DNA of 64,000 nucleotides, from NCBI RefSeq assembly GCF_923868895.1, contig NZ_OV350343.1, forward strand, positions 3,596,001-3,660,000. The letters run 5' to 3'. The position numbers and the translations under genes are program-made. This document shows positions 38,544-51,393 of the stretch, piece after piece. Numbering within the stretch: the first letter of the stretch is position 1; each line of letters begins with the position of its first letter. The stretch is from Halomonas sp. TD01. GTDB lineage: Bacteria > Pseudomonadota > Gammaproteobacteria > Pseudomonadales > Halomonadaceae. The notes under the pieces were generated by a model. The model was not told where the DNA came from, searched no databases, and saw only the letters and a list, made by a program, of their open reading frames with translations.

Positions 38544-38876
38544 GCTTAACAGTTTATTAGTGCGCATGCGCGTTTTCCTGGAAGGCCTACCTCTCTAAAA
38601 GCATTCCAATCGATTGATAAAAAAGAAATATCACCACCTCCCGCCCTAAAGCCTGCTAGAAAAATGCGCATGCGCGTTGTCATTTTAAGCCATCCTTACA
38701 TATTGCACATAAACATACAAAGAAGCTCACCAACTTATTGTTATATATAATTATTTAAAAAAACCTTCCTTGAAATCGAGCACCCCTTCACTCCGATGGG
38801 ATAGAAAAATACGCATTGCAGAATGAAAAGGCCTAATTATACTGTTTATACATACAGAAAATAATGGGTTCACCAA
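38544..38876. other. attI region of the integron
   Basis: The stretch from the cassette 1 core (GCTTAAC, 38544-38550) to the integrase start, without a gene. It holds two direct copies of TGCGCATGCGCGTT (38561-38574 and 38665-38678, 104 bp apart), each with the palindrome GCGCATGCGC, and an AT-rich stretch near 38740-38760. The first copy is 11 bp from the recombination core. Direct repeats near the core fit integrase-binding sites of an attI; this assignment is inference. Confidence 0.6.
38842..38857. promoter_or_regulatory. LexA (SOS) box upstream of intI
   Basis: CTGTTTATACATACAG, an exact CTGT-N8-ACAG match, 20 bp before the integrase ATG. LexA control of integron integrases is established in Vibrio and class 1 integrons. 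It would have tied integrase expression, and possibly the cassette promoter, to DNA damage. Confidence 0.85.
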
Positions 38877-39829
38877 ATGGCCAGCAGCCCTTTCCTGAAT
38901 GAGGTTCGCACGTCCATCCGCGTGCGTGGGATGAGTATCCGAACCGAGAAAACGTACATTTACTGGATACGTTTTTTCATTCGATACAATAATTGCCGTC
39001 ATCCTAGTGAGATTGAGTCGTACGTTTCCTAGGCTACCTAGCCACTGAGCGCCATGTGGCAGTCAACACCCAGCGTATAGCGCTAAACGCGCTGGCGTAT
39101 TTGTATAATCAATTCCTGAAACAGCCATTGGGAGATCTTGAATTCAGTTATGCTTCTAAGCCACAGCGTTTACCTGAAGTGCTCATGGCGGCTGAAGTTG
39201 CCAGCATTCTCAAGGAGATGGTAGGAAGAGATAAACTGATTTTTTCACTTTTGTATGGCTCTGGGTTACGTATCTCTGAGTGTCTGCGCTTAAGGGTGAA
39301 AGACATCGATTTCTCCCGGGGATCAATAACAGTGAGAGACGGTAAAGGCTCAAAAGATAGAGTAACCATCTTTAGTTCGACGCTTTATGAAAGCACGAGA
39401 GACATAATCAGCGCTGCGCTAGCGCTGCAAGAACGAGACAATCAGAAAAGTGTTGGCCCTTCTATACCGGGTGTTTTGGCAAAAAAATACCCTTCTGCCT
39501 ATCGGCAGCCTGCGTGGATGTATTTATTTCCGTCTAACAGCATCTCTCACCATCCAGTCACTGGCGTGCTGTGTCGCCACCACTTGCATGATTCTGTGCC
39601 CAGAAAAGCGTTAAAGAAAGCCGTAGTTGCTGCAAAGCTGACTAATAAACGGGTCTCTTGCCATACATTTCGTCACAGCTTTGCTACCGAGCTGCTGAGA
39701 AATGGAAGAGATATTCGAACTGTTCAAGAGCTCCTTGGGCATTCTGATGTATCTACTACACAAATCTATACCCATGTGCTCGGCCAACATTTTGCAGGCT
39801 TAACAAGTCCTCTTGATACGATTACCTAA
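38877..39829 (+). pseudogene. intI: Integron integrase IntI, frameshifted
   Basis: Tyrosine recombinase. The first frame (ATG 38877, M-A-S-S-P-F-L-N-E-V-R-T, then S-I-R-T-E-K-T-Y) ends at TAG 39030; the second frame resumes from 39017 with F-L-G-Y-L-A-T-E-R-H and runs to 39829. The frames differ by a net +2/-1 shift near 39023-39029. The region before the shift also looks shortened against other IntI proteins. The C-terminal catalytic domain is intact (R in G-S-G-L-R-I-S-E, H-x-x-R in H-T-F-R-H-S-F, H in L-G-H-S-D-V, Y in T-Q-I-Y-T-H) and has the IntI-specific insert ending R-H-H-L-H. A GTG at 39056 could restart translation, but without the DNA-binding N-terminus activity is unlikely. Confidence 0.9.
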
Positions 39830-40088
39830 CTACTGAGCAGTTGATGTACTCCGAGGTAAACATACTACTGGCATCTCGCTAGCTAAGCACCATGAAAGCA
39901 CGCTACCGCCCCGGTACAACTGGGCTGCGTTAACACGCTCCGCTGGCGACCGTCGGTGTTTTTCTTGTCTGATATTACGTTAAGCAAACTATATTTTGAC
40001 ATTACTCAGTTTTCTTCGATATAGCAAAGCAGAAACGCCGCTTTGTTATGCTTATATCGTTGTATGTGTTGATCCGTGCTTGCTCTTT

Positions 40089-40139
40089 CGCGGGTGCCTC
40101 ATTCGCTCGTTCCTCTCGAGATTCGTTACCACGCGCTAC
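40089..40139 (-). repeat. Edge repeat copy 3 (inverted)
   Basis: Inverse orientation relative to copies 1 and 2; contains CGCGGGTGCCTC and TTACCACGCGCTAC. Confidence 0.72.
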
Positions 40140-40232
40140 GGTATGGCAGTTGGCTTTATAGCGTCAGCGAACCCGCGACGGCGGCCAAGACAGGGGCTGT
40201 TTATGTGCCATGGGACGTTGTTACGCCGCTCC

Positions 40233-40283
40233 CCGCGGGTGCCTCACTGCTCGTTCCTCGCGAGATTCGTTACCACGCGCTAC
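40233..40283 (-). repeat. Edge repeat copy 4 (inverted)
   Basis: Same orientation as copy 3, 144 bp away, sharing GGGTGCCTCA, GCTCGTTCCTC and the ending GATTCGTTACCACGCGCTAC. Confidence 0.75.
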
Positions 40284-40446
40284 AAGTTGCTTTCATTGGG
40301 TATAACGGCGCGGCCTGGGGTAGCATCAGGCACCGCGCTACGAAAATGTGACTTTTCTTTTCGGTAAACGCCCTCTTCGTTTCTCTTCCGCTAGCCAATT
40401 GTTGAAAACCCGATTAGCCTGCTAACTCAACCAGTAAGGGATTGAG

Positions 40447-41760
40447 ATGCAAGAGACAACGATGCGGCAGCGGGTGGCGGGTGTTTTAATTCTGCTTGGG
40501 CTGGTCGCTCAAATTATTGGCTTTATCGGCGTGGTGCCAACGGCGCAGGCGGTGAGCTATTTGCTGTGGGCGGCGGTGGCGCTGCTGTGGCGGGATATTC
40601 CAAAGCGTTCGCGCATTCAGGCGGGGGTGTTGATTGCCCTTGGGGTGTTAATGCTGGTAGTGGCGCGGGTGGTTTATGGTGCCAATGTGAATTGGCCTGC
40701 CATGCTTCAGGGCAATGTATTTGTGGCCACGATGCTGGTGGGTGTTAGCTTTATTTCCTTGATTGGCACCCAGGGTAATAAGCGCCCACCAGGTAAGCGG
40801 GTGACCGGTGCAGATGGCGTGCTGCGTACGTGGCTGGGGGTGCACTTTCTCGGCACTATTTTGAATCTTTCGACGGTCTTTATGGTCGGCGACCGCTTAG
40901 CCAGACGCTCACCGCTAACCACACCCCAGCTGTTAGCGCTGAACCGTGGGCTTTCAAGTGCGGCGTTGTGGTCGCCCTTCTTTGCTTCTATGGCGGTGGT
41001 GATTGCGCTGGTGCCAGAGGTGCAGTACGGCCAGATTGCGATGATTGGGTTTCCGTTGGCGATGCTGTCGGGGCTGTTAACCACACTAGAGCTTAGGCGA
41101 CGTTTTGATTTAGCCGAGGTGGATGGCTTTTCGCTTTCACCCCGCAGCCTGTTAATGCCTGCGGGCATGGCAGCGCTGGTGATGCTGTTTCACTTTTGGC
41201 TGACGCCGTCGCTCACCATTGTCAGCATCATTACCTTTTTACTACCAGCGGTGGCGATACTAAGCAACCTGCGGGAAGGTTCGCGCTATACCCTGCGACG
41301 CATTCGCCAACATACCACTACACGGCTACCCGCAATGCGTGGTGAAATTTCGCTATTTCTGGCGGCGGGCTTATTAACCCTGGGGCTTTCTACCCTGGTC
41401 GCGGCCGCAGCAGGTGACGACTGGACGCTATTTGCCACCTTTGGCATGTGGCAGGCCATGGTTAGCTTTGCGGCTATTACACTGAGTGCACTGGTGGGGT
41501 TACACCCGATTATTGGCGTTTCCGTACTGGCATCTATTTTGAATTTAGCGAATGGTGAGCAAACGCTGTTTGCTTTTGTCGCGCTGAGCGCCTGGGCGGT
41601 AGGTACCAGCGTTGGGCCGCTTTCCGGCATTAACCTTTCTCTGCAGGGGCGTTACGGGTTTAGCGGTTACCGCATGATGAAAAATAATTTACTGTATGCC
41701 GCCATGATGGGCCTGCTCTCGCTAGGGGCGATCGCAGGCTTGAGCGTGTGGGTCAATTAA
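40447..41760 (+). CDS. Multi-spanning membrane protein, putative transporter
   Basis: 437 residues with about eleven or twelve hydrophobic helices, opening near residue 8 and ending near 435; no signal peptide. Not recognised with confidence; the helix layout and a repeated glycine-rich segment suggest a secondary transporter. Start at ATG 40447 has AAGGGAT upstream; ATG 40462 is an alternative. It stands alone next to the leuS block and outside the integron. Confidence 0.75.
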   Translation: MQETTMRQRVAGVLILLGLVAQIIGFIGVVPTAQAVSYLLWAAVALLWRDIPKRSRIQAGVLIALGVLMLVVARVVYGANVNWPAMLQGNVFVATMLVGVSFISLIGTQGNKRPPGKRVTGADGVLRTWLGVHFLGTILNLSTVFMVGDRLARRSPLTTPQLLALNRGLSSAALWSPFFASMAVVIALVPEVQYGQIAMIGFPLAMLSGLLTTLELRRRFDLAEVDGFSLSPRSLLMPAGMAALVMLFHFWLTPSLTIVSIITFLLPAVAILSNLREGSRYTLRRIRQHTTTRLPAMRGEISLFLAAGLLTLGLSTLVAAAAGDDWTLFATFGMWQAMVSFAAITLSALVGLHPIIGVSVLASILNLANGEQTLFAFVALSAWAVGTSVGPLSGINLSLQGRYGFSGYRMMKNNLLYAAMMGLLSLGAIAGLSVWVN

Positions 41761-41779
41761 TTGTTGAGTGCGTTAGCTC

Positions 41780-45552
<3,773 letters not shown>

Positions 45553-45556
<4 letters not shown>

Positions 45557-46620
45557 AGGTATTTTCGGACCAGCTTCCCGCGGCCTTAGCAAAAAAATTG
45601 CCTAAGGTCGTGATTGTTGCCGGTGATGAACCACTGCAGCATCGAGATGCCTGCGATGCCGTGCGTTTAGCCGCACGGCAAGCGGGAGTCGAAGAGCGGG
45701 AAGTGCTTGATGTAGAGCCTAATTTTGCCTGGGGTCGGCTGCTGGAAACCGCCAGCAACCTCTCATTATTCGCCTCTAATAAGCTCCTTGAACTGCGGCT
45801 AGGAACACACAAGCTGGGCCAAGATGGCAGTAAAGCACTGGCACAGTATGCTGAAATGATGAGTGGTAGTGACGATTTGCTGCTGATCAGCATGGGCAAG
45901 TTAGACGCTAAGCAGCAAAAAAGCGCTTGGTTTAAAGCGCTCGACAAACAAGGTTTATTTGTACCCGTATGGCCCGTCGATGCCTCGCGCTTAGGCTATT
46001 GGCTGCGGGATCGCGCATCGCTGCATGGTTTACAAATTGACCTAGAAGCGGCTCGTTTATTGGGTGAGCGCACTGAAGGCAATCTGTTGGCCGCTGATCA
46101 GGAGCTGCAAAAACTCGCGCTTATTCATCCGCCTAACACTCGCCTTAATGTCGAAAGTATTGCCCAGGGCGTAGAAGACAGCACCCGCTTTGATGTGTTT
46201 AACCTTGCGGATGCGTGTTTAAAAGGTGAGCCAACACGCACTTCGCGTATCGTTAATGGGCTGCGCAGTGAAGGGGTTGAAGCCCCCATCGTGCTTTGGG
46301 CACTCAGTCGTGAGCTACGTACCCTGTTATCGTTACACCAGCATTTGGATCAGGGGCAAAGCTTTGAGCACGCGTGTAAAACACAGAAACCGATGATTTT
46401 TGATAAACGCCGCCCCGCTTATCAAAAAGCGATCAGCCGCCTATCAATGAAACGTTTACATAAACTTCTGTTGATGGCCCAGCGTCTGGATCTTGCTGTG
46501 AAAGGGGCTTCAGTGGTGCCGTTATGGCCTGGGCTTCACGACCTAGCCTTGACCATGGCGGGTGGCAAGGGGCTTTTAGCTGAAACCCCATGGACCTACC
46601 GCATTAGTGCAAATAATTAG
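45553..46620 (+). CDS. holA: DNA polymerase III subunit delta
   Basis: Clamp-loader subunit that opens the beta clamp. 355 residues. N-terminal Rossmann-like domain (V-V-I-V-A-G-D-E-P-L at about 17-26) with the clamp-binding region near 60-90. Start overlaps lptE by 4 bp; leuS-lptE-holA is a standard gammaproteobacterial string. Confidence 0.93.
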
Positions 46621-46720
46621 CACTTTGCGTTTTCGTCTTAAATCCTGCACTAATTGTTTTTATACTCTTGCTTCAAGAAACAAAACCGCTTGCTCCCCGA
46701 TACGTCTAAGGATGAAGACA

Positions 46721-47149
46721 ATGAATAAAGTGCGTGCTTACCTCTCAAGTTTACTGATCGCTGCGTTAGTCATTACCAGCCTGCCCGTTGCCGCCGCCCC
46801 CACGGCTCCGCAAGGTATGGACATAGACTCTGTAGAGCTGGTCTCTACAGAATTAGTCTCTACGCAATCTGTTTTAGCCGCTGACCGTACTGGTGCTGAC
46901 CGCGAGCGCATCAATGAAATCCTTGCCCGTGCAGACGTGCAAGACCAACTGCTCAAGCAGGGTGTCGATTTAGATGACGTTGAAGCCCGCGTTGCCGCAC
47001 TGAGCGATGCAGAAGCGCAGCAAATGGCCGAACAACTCGAACAGCTACCAGCCGGTGCCGGTGTGATTGGCGCGCTGTTTGCGGTATTTGTAATTCTGCT
47101 GGTGACTGACATTCTCGGCTTAACTGATGTTTATCCGTTCACTCGCTGA
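46721..47149 (+). CDS. PA2779-family protein
   Basis: 142 residues. Signal peptide or anchor at 1-24, a helical middle with R-A-D-V-Q-D-Q-L-L and a C-terminal membrane helix (about 112-132). Start at 46721 is placed by AAGGA eight bases upstream; the longer frame to 46607 is not supported. Pairs with the next gene, matching the PA2779/PA2778 doublet of pseudomonads. Function not established. Confidence 0.82.
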   Translation: MNKVRAYLSSLLIAALVITSLPVAAAPTAPQGMDIDSVELVSTELVSTQSVLAADRTGADRERINEILARADVQDQLLKQGVDLDDVEARVAALSDAEAQQMAEQLEQLPAGAGVIGALFAVFVILLVTDILGLTDVYPFTR

Positions 47150-47159
47150 TTTGCCTGCC

Positions 47160-48101
47160 ATGATGAAACACCTTTTAAACGCCCGCTTTGCGGGCGTTTT
47201 ACTGCTTGCCCTACTGCTAACCACCTTGCTTAGCGGCTGTGCCAGAAGCCCGGTGCTGTTAGAAAGCACTAAAGCTAGCCTGGCACCGCAAACCGAGCTT
47301 ACCGAGGTGCCGTTTTACGCTCAGACAGAGTATCAGTGCGGCCCCGCAACGCTGGCGATGGTACTTAACCATCAAGGAGTAGATGCAGGGCTTGAGCAGT
47401 TAATTCCACAGGTATTTCAACCCAGACGAGAGGGAAGCGTCCAACCTGAAATGCTAGCCACTGTGCGTCGTTATAAGCAGCTGGCGATTCCAATACGTGG
47501 CACCCTGGATGCATTGCTTGGCCACCTGGCAGCAGGTGACCCAGTGGTGGTAATGCAAAACCTCTCCCTGCCAGCCTTCCCGATGTGGCACTACGCAGTG
47601 GCCATTGGTTTTGATTTACCCAATGAAACGCTGATTTTGCGTAGCGGTGAAATCGAACGCCATACGATGTCGTTTAGCCGCTTTGATGCCACTTGGGCGC
47701 GCAGTGAACGCTGGGGATTTGTGGTTAGCGAACCTGGTAGCCTGCCCGAGGGTGTTGCCGCCCGCAATGCACTGGAATCCATTAGCGCTTATGAGGAGCA
47801 GCATGGGCCTGTAGCAACGCTTTCCAGCTGGCAAGCCTTTACTGAACGCTTCCCTACCAATCCACTGGGTCAATTTGCGCTCGGCAATGCACTACACGCA
47901 GATCAACAACCTCAAGCAGCGCTGGAAGCCTTCGAATCAGCCACACAGCTTGATCCTGCCATGGGTGCTGCATGGCTTAATGTAGCCATCCTAAGGCTTC
48001 AGATGGAAAATAGGGAGGGTGCGCGCGAAGCACTCGCTCAGGCTGCCATCTTAGACGGTGACTGGCAGCCACGCGCTCAGCAACTGCTGAATGGTTTGTG
48101 A
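47160..48101 (+). CDS. PA2778-family C39-like lipoprotein peptidase
   Basis: 313 residues. Lipobox L-S-G-C near 27-30 after a hydrophobic signal. C39-like papain fold: nucleophile Cys in Y-Q-C-G-P-A-T and His in M-W-H-Y-A-V-A. The C-terminal third is TPR-like. The start is ATG 47160 (or the adjacent ATG 47163), 11 bp after the partner gene. Likely a periplasmic peptidase; substrate unknown. Ends at a terminator. Confidence 0.85.
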   Translation: MMKHLLNARFAGVLLLALLLTTLLSGCARSPVLLESTKASLAPQTELTEVPFYAQTEYQCGPATLAMVLNHQGVDAGLEQLIPQVFQPRREGSVQPEMLATVRRYKQLAIPIRGTLDALLGHLAAGDPVVVMQNLSLPAFPMWHYAVAIGFDLPNETLILRSGEIERHTMSFSRFDATWARSERWGFVVSEPGSLPEGVAARNALESISAYEEQHGPVATLSSWQAFTERFPTNPLGQFALGNALHADQQPQAALEAFESATQLDPAMGAAWLNVAILRLQMENREGAREALAQAAILDGDWQPRAQQLLNGL

Positions 48102-48110
48102 GGTGTGAAG

Positions 48111-48132
48111 TATGGGGGCATAAGCCCCCATA
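48111..48132. terminator. Bidirectional terminator
   Basis: TATGGGGGC / GCCCCCATA with an ATAA loop, between the convergent PA2778-like gene and sthA. The flanking T-run is weak. Confidence 0.75.
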
Positions 48133-48145
48133 TACTTAAAACATT

Positions 48146-49537
48146 TTAAAACACTCGGTTTAAACCGTTCTGCGCAGCTACCCGGTACGCTTCTGCCATC
48201 GTCGGATAGTTGAAAGTAGTGTTAACGAAGTACTTCACGGTATTCGCCTCACCTTCCTGCTGCATAATTGCCTGGCCAATGTGCAAAATTTCCGACGCTT
48301 GGTCACCAAAGCAATGGATACCCAAAATCTCCAGCGTATCTTGGTGGAACAAAATCTTCAGCATTCCCACTGTATCGCCGGTAATTTGCGCACGAGCAGT
48401 ATCTTTAAAGAAGGCTTTACCCACTTCGTAGGGCACTTTGGCTTCGGTTAGCTCTCGCTCGTTAGGGCCAAAAGAGCTGATTTCGGGAATGGTGTAGATC
48501 CCGGTGGGTACATCGCTAACAAAGCGGTACTCTTTTTCCAGCAGCTCGTTACAGGAGTTTAGTCCCTGGTCGTAGGCAGCACTGGCAAGGCTCGGCCAAC
48601 CAATCACATCGCCTGCAGCGTAAATATGCGGAATCGCTGTACGGTAGTGCTCATCAACGCTGAGCTGGCCTCGGCCGTTTGCCTCTAAGCCAATGTTCTC
48701 AAGCCCAAGGCTATCAGTATTACCGGTACGGCCATTCGCCCAGAGAAACGCATCGGCGCGGATTTTCTTGCCCGACTTCAGGTTCACGGTTACGCCGGCT
48801 TCGTCGCCTTCGACACTTTTATAGTCTTCATTATGGCGAATCAAGACACCGTGTTTACGCAGATGGTAGGAAAGCGCATCGCTGATTTCATCATCCAAAA
48901 ACGAGAGCAGGCTATCGCGGTTGTTGATTAAATCAACCTTAACGCCAAGACCCGAAAAGATGGAGGCGTACTCGCAGCCGATAACACCTGCCCCAAAGAT
49001 CACCAGTGTCCGCGGTGTATGGGAAAGGCTGAGGATCGTATCAGAGCAGTAAATACGCGGATGACGAAAGTTAATATCCGCCGGACGATAAGGCCGAGAC
49101 CCGGTAGAAATGACAATTTTCTTAGCTATCAGCTCTTCCACGCCTTCCTGTCGGTCTCGTACCACCACGGTGTGCTCATCTTTGAATCGAGCCACGCCAT
49201 GAAACAGATCAATTCGGTTGCGCGCATAAAATGTCGTGCGCATTTCAACCTGTTTATCGATGGTGCCACGCGAGCGCTCCATCACCTTGGGAAAAGAAAA
49301 CCAGCGGGGTTCACCGATATCGCGGAACATACGGTTGGTATTGAACGCCATAATCTGTTTGACCTGATGGCGAAGCGCTTTTGAAGGGATCGTGCCCCAG
49401 TGGGTACAGTTGCCGCCCACCTGAGCCTGCTTCTCAATAATCGCCACTCGCTTACCGTGCTTAGCGGCGTTAATGGCAGCGCTTTCCCCAGCGGGGCCAG
49501 TACCTATCACCACGACATCGTAATTATGAACTGCCAT
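48146..49537 (-). CDS. sthA: Soluble pyridine nucleotide transhydrogenase
   Basis: Si-specific NAD(P)+ transhydrogenase, balances NADPH and NADH. 463 residues. FAD motif G-T-G-P-A-G near 12-17, then [14 protein letters not shown] in which only one Cys of the disulfide-reductase pair remains, as expected of SthA. NAD motif G-A-G-V-I-G near 181-186. Next to nqrM. Confidence 0.95.
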   Translation of the reverse strand: MAVHNYDVVVIGTGPAGESAAINAAKHGKRVAIIEKQAQVGGNCTHWGTIPSKALRHQVKQIMAFNTNRMFRDIGEPRWFSFPKVMERSRGTIDKQVEMRTTFYARNRIDLFHGVARFKDEHTVVVRDRQEGVEELIAKKIVISTGSRPYRPADINFRHPRIYCSDTILSLSHTPRTLVIFGAGVIGCEYASIFSGLGVKVDLINNRDSLLSFLDDEISDALSYHLRKHGVLIRHNEDYKSVEGDEAGVTVNLKSGKKIRADAFLWANGRTGNTDSLGLENIGLEANGRGQLSVDEHYRTAIPHIYAAGDVIGWPSLASAAYDQGLNSCNELLEKEYRFVSDVPTGIYTIPEISSFGPNERELTEAKVPYEVGKAFFKDTARAQITGDTVGMLKILFHQDTLEILGIHCFGDQASEILHIGQAIMQQEGEANTVKYFVNTTFNYPTMAEAYRVAAQNGLNRVF

Positions 49538-49590
49538 ACGACTTGGATCTCCTTATTCCTGACTTAAAAGCGCTTCAAAGGCATTTACAC

Positions 49591-49615
49591 AAACGCTCGC
49601 AGTTAGCGAGCGTTT
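49591..49615 (-). terminator. Terminator downstream of nqrM
   Basis: Perfect 10-bp stem AAACGCTCGC / GCGAGCGTTT with an AGTTA loop, 19 bp past the nqrM stop. Confidence 0.82.
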
Positions 49616-49633
49616 GAGCAGAAAATTGCCAGA

Positions 49634-49888
49634 TTAACGACGGGTTGCGTCATAACCTAGGTCAGCTCCACGACTCTCGTCGCTACGACGGCGGACACTC
49701 CCACGCTTGCGATTTTCCTCTTCGCAAACCTCGTCTTTGCCACCGCAAATGTCACAGCCTTCTTTTAGTCCCAATTGATTTAAACCGCCACAGGAGCCAG
49801 CAATAGGTTTGCGGCCCATTAATACGCCGACGGCCATTGCCGTCATTACCAGCGCCATAAAACCAAATACCAGTAGCCAGATAGTCAT
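49634..49888 (-). CDS. nqrM: Na+-NQR maturation protein NqrM
   Basis: 84 residues. One N-terminal membrane helix (about 3-22), then a cysteine-rich tail with C-G-G, C-D-I-C-G-G and a further Cys, linked in the family to Fe insertion into NQR. Start at 49888 has GGGAGG immediately upstream; the longer frame (49930) lacks one. About 200 bp after nqrF, with a terminator-like hairpin between. Confidence 0.92.
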   Translation of the reverse strand: MTIWLLVFGFMALVMTAMAVGVLMGRKPIAGSCGGLNQLGLKEGCDICGGKDEVCEEENRKRGSVRRRSDESRGADLGYDATRR

Positions 49889-50030
49889 GTTCACCTCCCA
49901 GCATTGCATTAACTGCTCACCTGCCGACAACGGTCATGTCGTTAAGTGCCGTAGAATTTTAATGCCTATTGTACCTCAGCCACTCCAAAATGATCAGGCA
50001 ACACGTCGTTTTTCCAACATTCACATACAA

Positions 50031-50058
50031 ACGGGGCTGACCAAAAGGCCAGCCCCGT
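50031..50058 (-). terminator. Hairpin between nqrF and nqrM
   Basis: ACGGGGCTG / CAGCCCCGT stem downstream of nqrF on the minus strand. Probably ends or attenuates nqrA-F transcription before nqrM. Confidence 0.7.
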
Positions 50059-50091
50059 TCATGCCCGAAGGCAATTTACACAATCACTTCA

Positions 50092-51324
50092 TTAACCGCC
50101 GAAGTCATCCAACAGAATGTTTTCCGGCTCAACGCCCAGGTCAAGCAGTAGCTTAATAACCGAGGCGTTCATCATGGGTGGCCCACACATGTAGTACTCA
50201 CAATCTTCAGGCGCAGGGTGATCCTTCAGATAGTTTTCGTACAATACGTTGTGGATGAAGCCTGTTGGCCCTTCCCAATTATCTTCAGGCTGCGGATCAG
50301 AAAGCGCCAAGTGCCACTCAAAGTTCGGGAACTCTTCCGCTAGCTGGTCATACTCTTCATTGTAGAAAGTTTCACGCCAGGAGCGCGCACCGTACCAGAA
50401 AGTAATTTTACGATCTGACTTCAAGCGCTTAAGCTGATCGAAAATGTGGCTACGCATCGGTGCCATACCCGCACCACCGCCTACGAAGACCATTTCTGCA
50501 TCAGTGTCTCTAGCGAAGAACTCACCAAACGGCCCCATTACGGTCACTTTGTCACCCGGCTTCAGGCTAAAGACGTAAGTGGACATAAGACCAGGCGGAT
50601 GGCTCGTACCCGGAGGCGGTGTAGCGATACGGATGTTGAACTTGAGAAGTCCTTTTTCATCCGGGTAGTTAGCCATGGAGTAAGCGCGTATCACTTCCTC
50701 GTCATTCTTATGGGAAATTTTGAACATATCAAATTTTTCCCAATCGCCGCGATACTCTTCTTCGATGTCAAAATCGGAGAACTTGATATCGTAAGGCGGC
50801 GCTACCAGCTGTACATAACCACCGGCGCGGAAGGCAACTTCCTCGCCTTCGGGCAGCTTCAGGTTCAACTCTTTAATAAAGGTCGCGACGTTAGGATTAG
50901 CGGTAACTTCACACTCCCACTTCTTAACGCCGAAGACTTCTTCAGGCACTTCCACTTTCATGTCCTGCTTCACAGGAACCTGACAAGATAGACGCCAGCC
51001 TTCTTTCTTTTCACGCATGGTGAAGTGAGATTCTTCCGTCGGCAAAATAGAGCCGCCGCCCTCTTCTACTCGGCACTTACACTGAGCGCAAGAACCGCCG
51101 CCGCCACAGGCAGAGGAAAGAAAGATTCCGTTTGCGGCTAAGGTGTTAAGAAGCTTACCACCAGCCTGAGTCTGCAGGGTGTGCTCGGGGTCACCGTTGA
51201 CTTCAATCGTCACGTCCCCGCTACTCACTAGCTTGCTTCGCGCTGCCAGAATGATCGCCGTTAAGCTAATAACGATGATCGTGAACATGACAACACCGAG
51301 CAAGATGACAGATGTATCAACCAT
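50092..51324 (-). CDS. nqrF: Na+-translocating NADH:quinone reductase subunit F
   Basis: NADH-oxidising subunit. 410 residues: N-terminal membrane helix (about 4-26), a [2Fe-2S] ferredoxin domain with [10 protein letters not shown] and C-K-C, then an FAD/NADH reductase domain with R-A-Y-S-M-A-N-Y and the C-terminal Y-M-C-G-P-P-M. Length matches the family (about 407). Confidence 0.97.
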   Translation of the reverse strand: MVDTSVILLGVVMFTIIVISLTAIILAARSKLVSSGDVTIEVNGDPEHTLQTQAGGKLLNTLAANGIFLSSACGGGGSCAQCKCRVEEGGGSILPTEESHFTMREKKEGWRLSCQVPVKQDMKVEVPEEVFGVKKWECEVTANPNVATFIKELNLKLPEGEEVAFRAGGYVQLVAPPYDIKFSDFDIEEEYRGDWEKFDMFKISHKNDEEVIRAYSMANYPDEKGLLKFNIRIATPPPGTSHPPGLMSTYVFSLKPGDKVTVMGPFGEFFARDTDAEMVFVGGGAGMAPMRSHIFDQLKRLKSDRKITFWYGARSWRETFYNEEYDQLAEEFPNFEWHLALSDPQPEDNWEGPTGFIHNVLYENYLKDHPAPEDCEYYMCGPPMMNASVIKLLLDLGVEPENILLDDFGG

Positions 51325-51393
51325 GTCGGTTTCCTATTGCTGAAGGTTTTCTGTACCTCGGCAGCCTGAGGCTGCCGAGAAAACCGGCTCCGA

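Larger units (their letters stand above)
35036..38549 (-). other. Integron cassette 1: three-gene ABC-3C conflict system
   Basis: 3514 bp between the attI-side core (38544-38550) and the attC1 core (35030-35036). Contains three genes with 4-bp overlaps and only 39 bp of leader, so transcription probably comes from the integron promoter next to intI or from within attI. Unusually large and multi-gene for a cassette. Visibly AT-richer than the housekeeping flanks. Confidence 0.85.
39830..40446. other. Intergenic stretch right of the integrase
   Basis: About 617 bp with no convincing gene; overlapping frames at 39996-40367 are better explained by repeat copies 3 and 4, which lie here. Possible vestige of the right boundary of the integron. 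Nothing else recognised. Confidence 0.6.

Noticed and set aside
38877..39829. Phage-type integrase of a prophage or genomic island
   Set aside because: The IntI-specific insert before R-H-H-L-H, the LexA box and the attC array on the opposite strand identify it as an integron integrase. No phage genes are present.
39996..40367. Overlapping plus-strand ORFs of 91-123 codons
   Set aside because: They run through repeat copies 3 and 4, encode the same segment twice and have no ribosome site.
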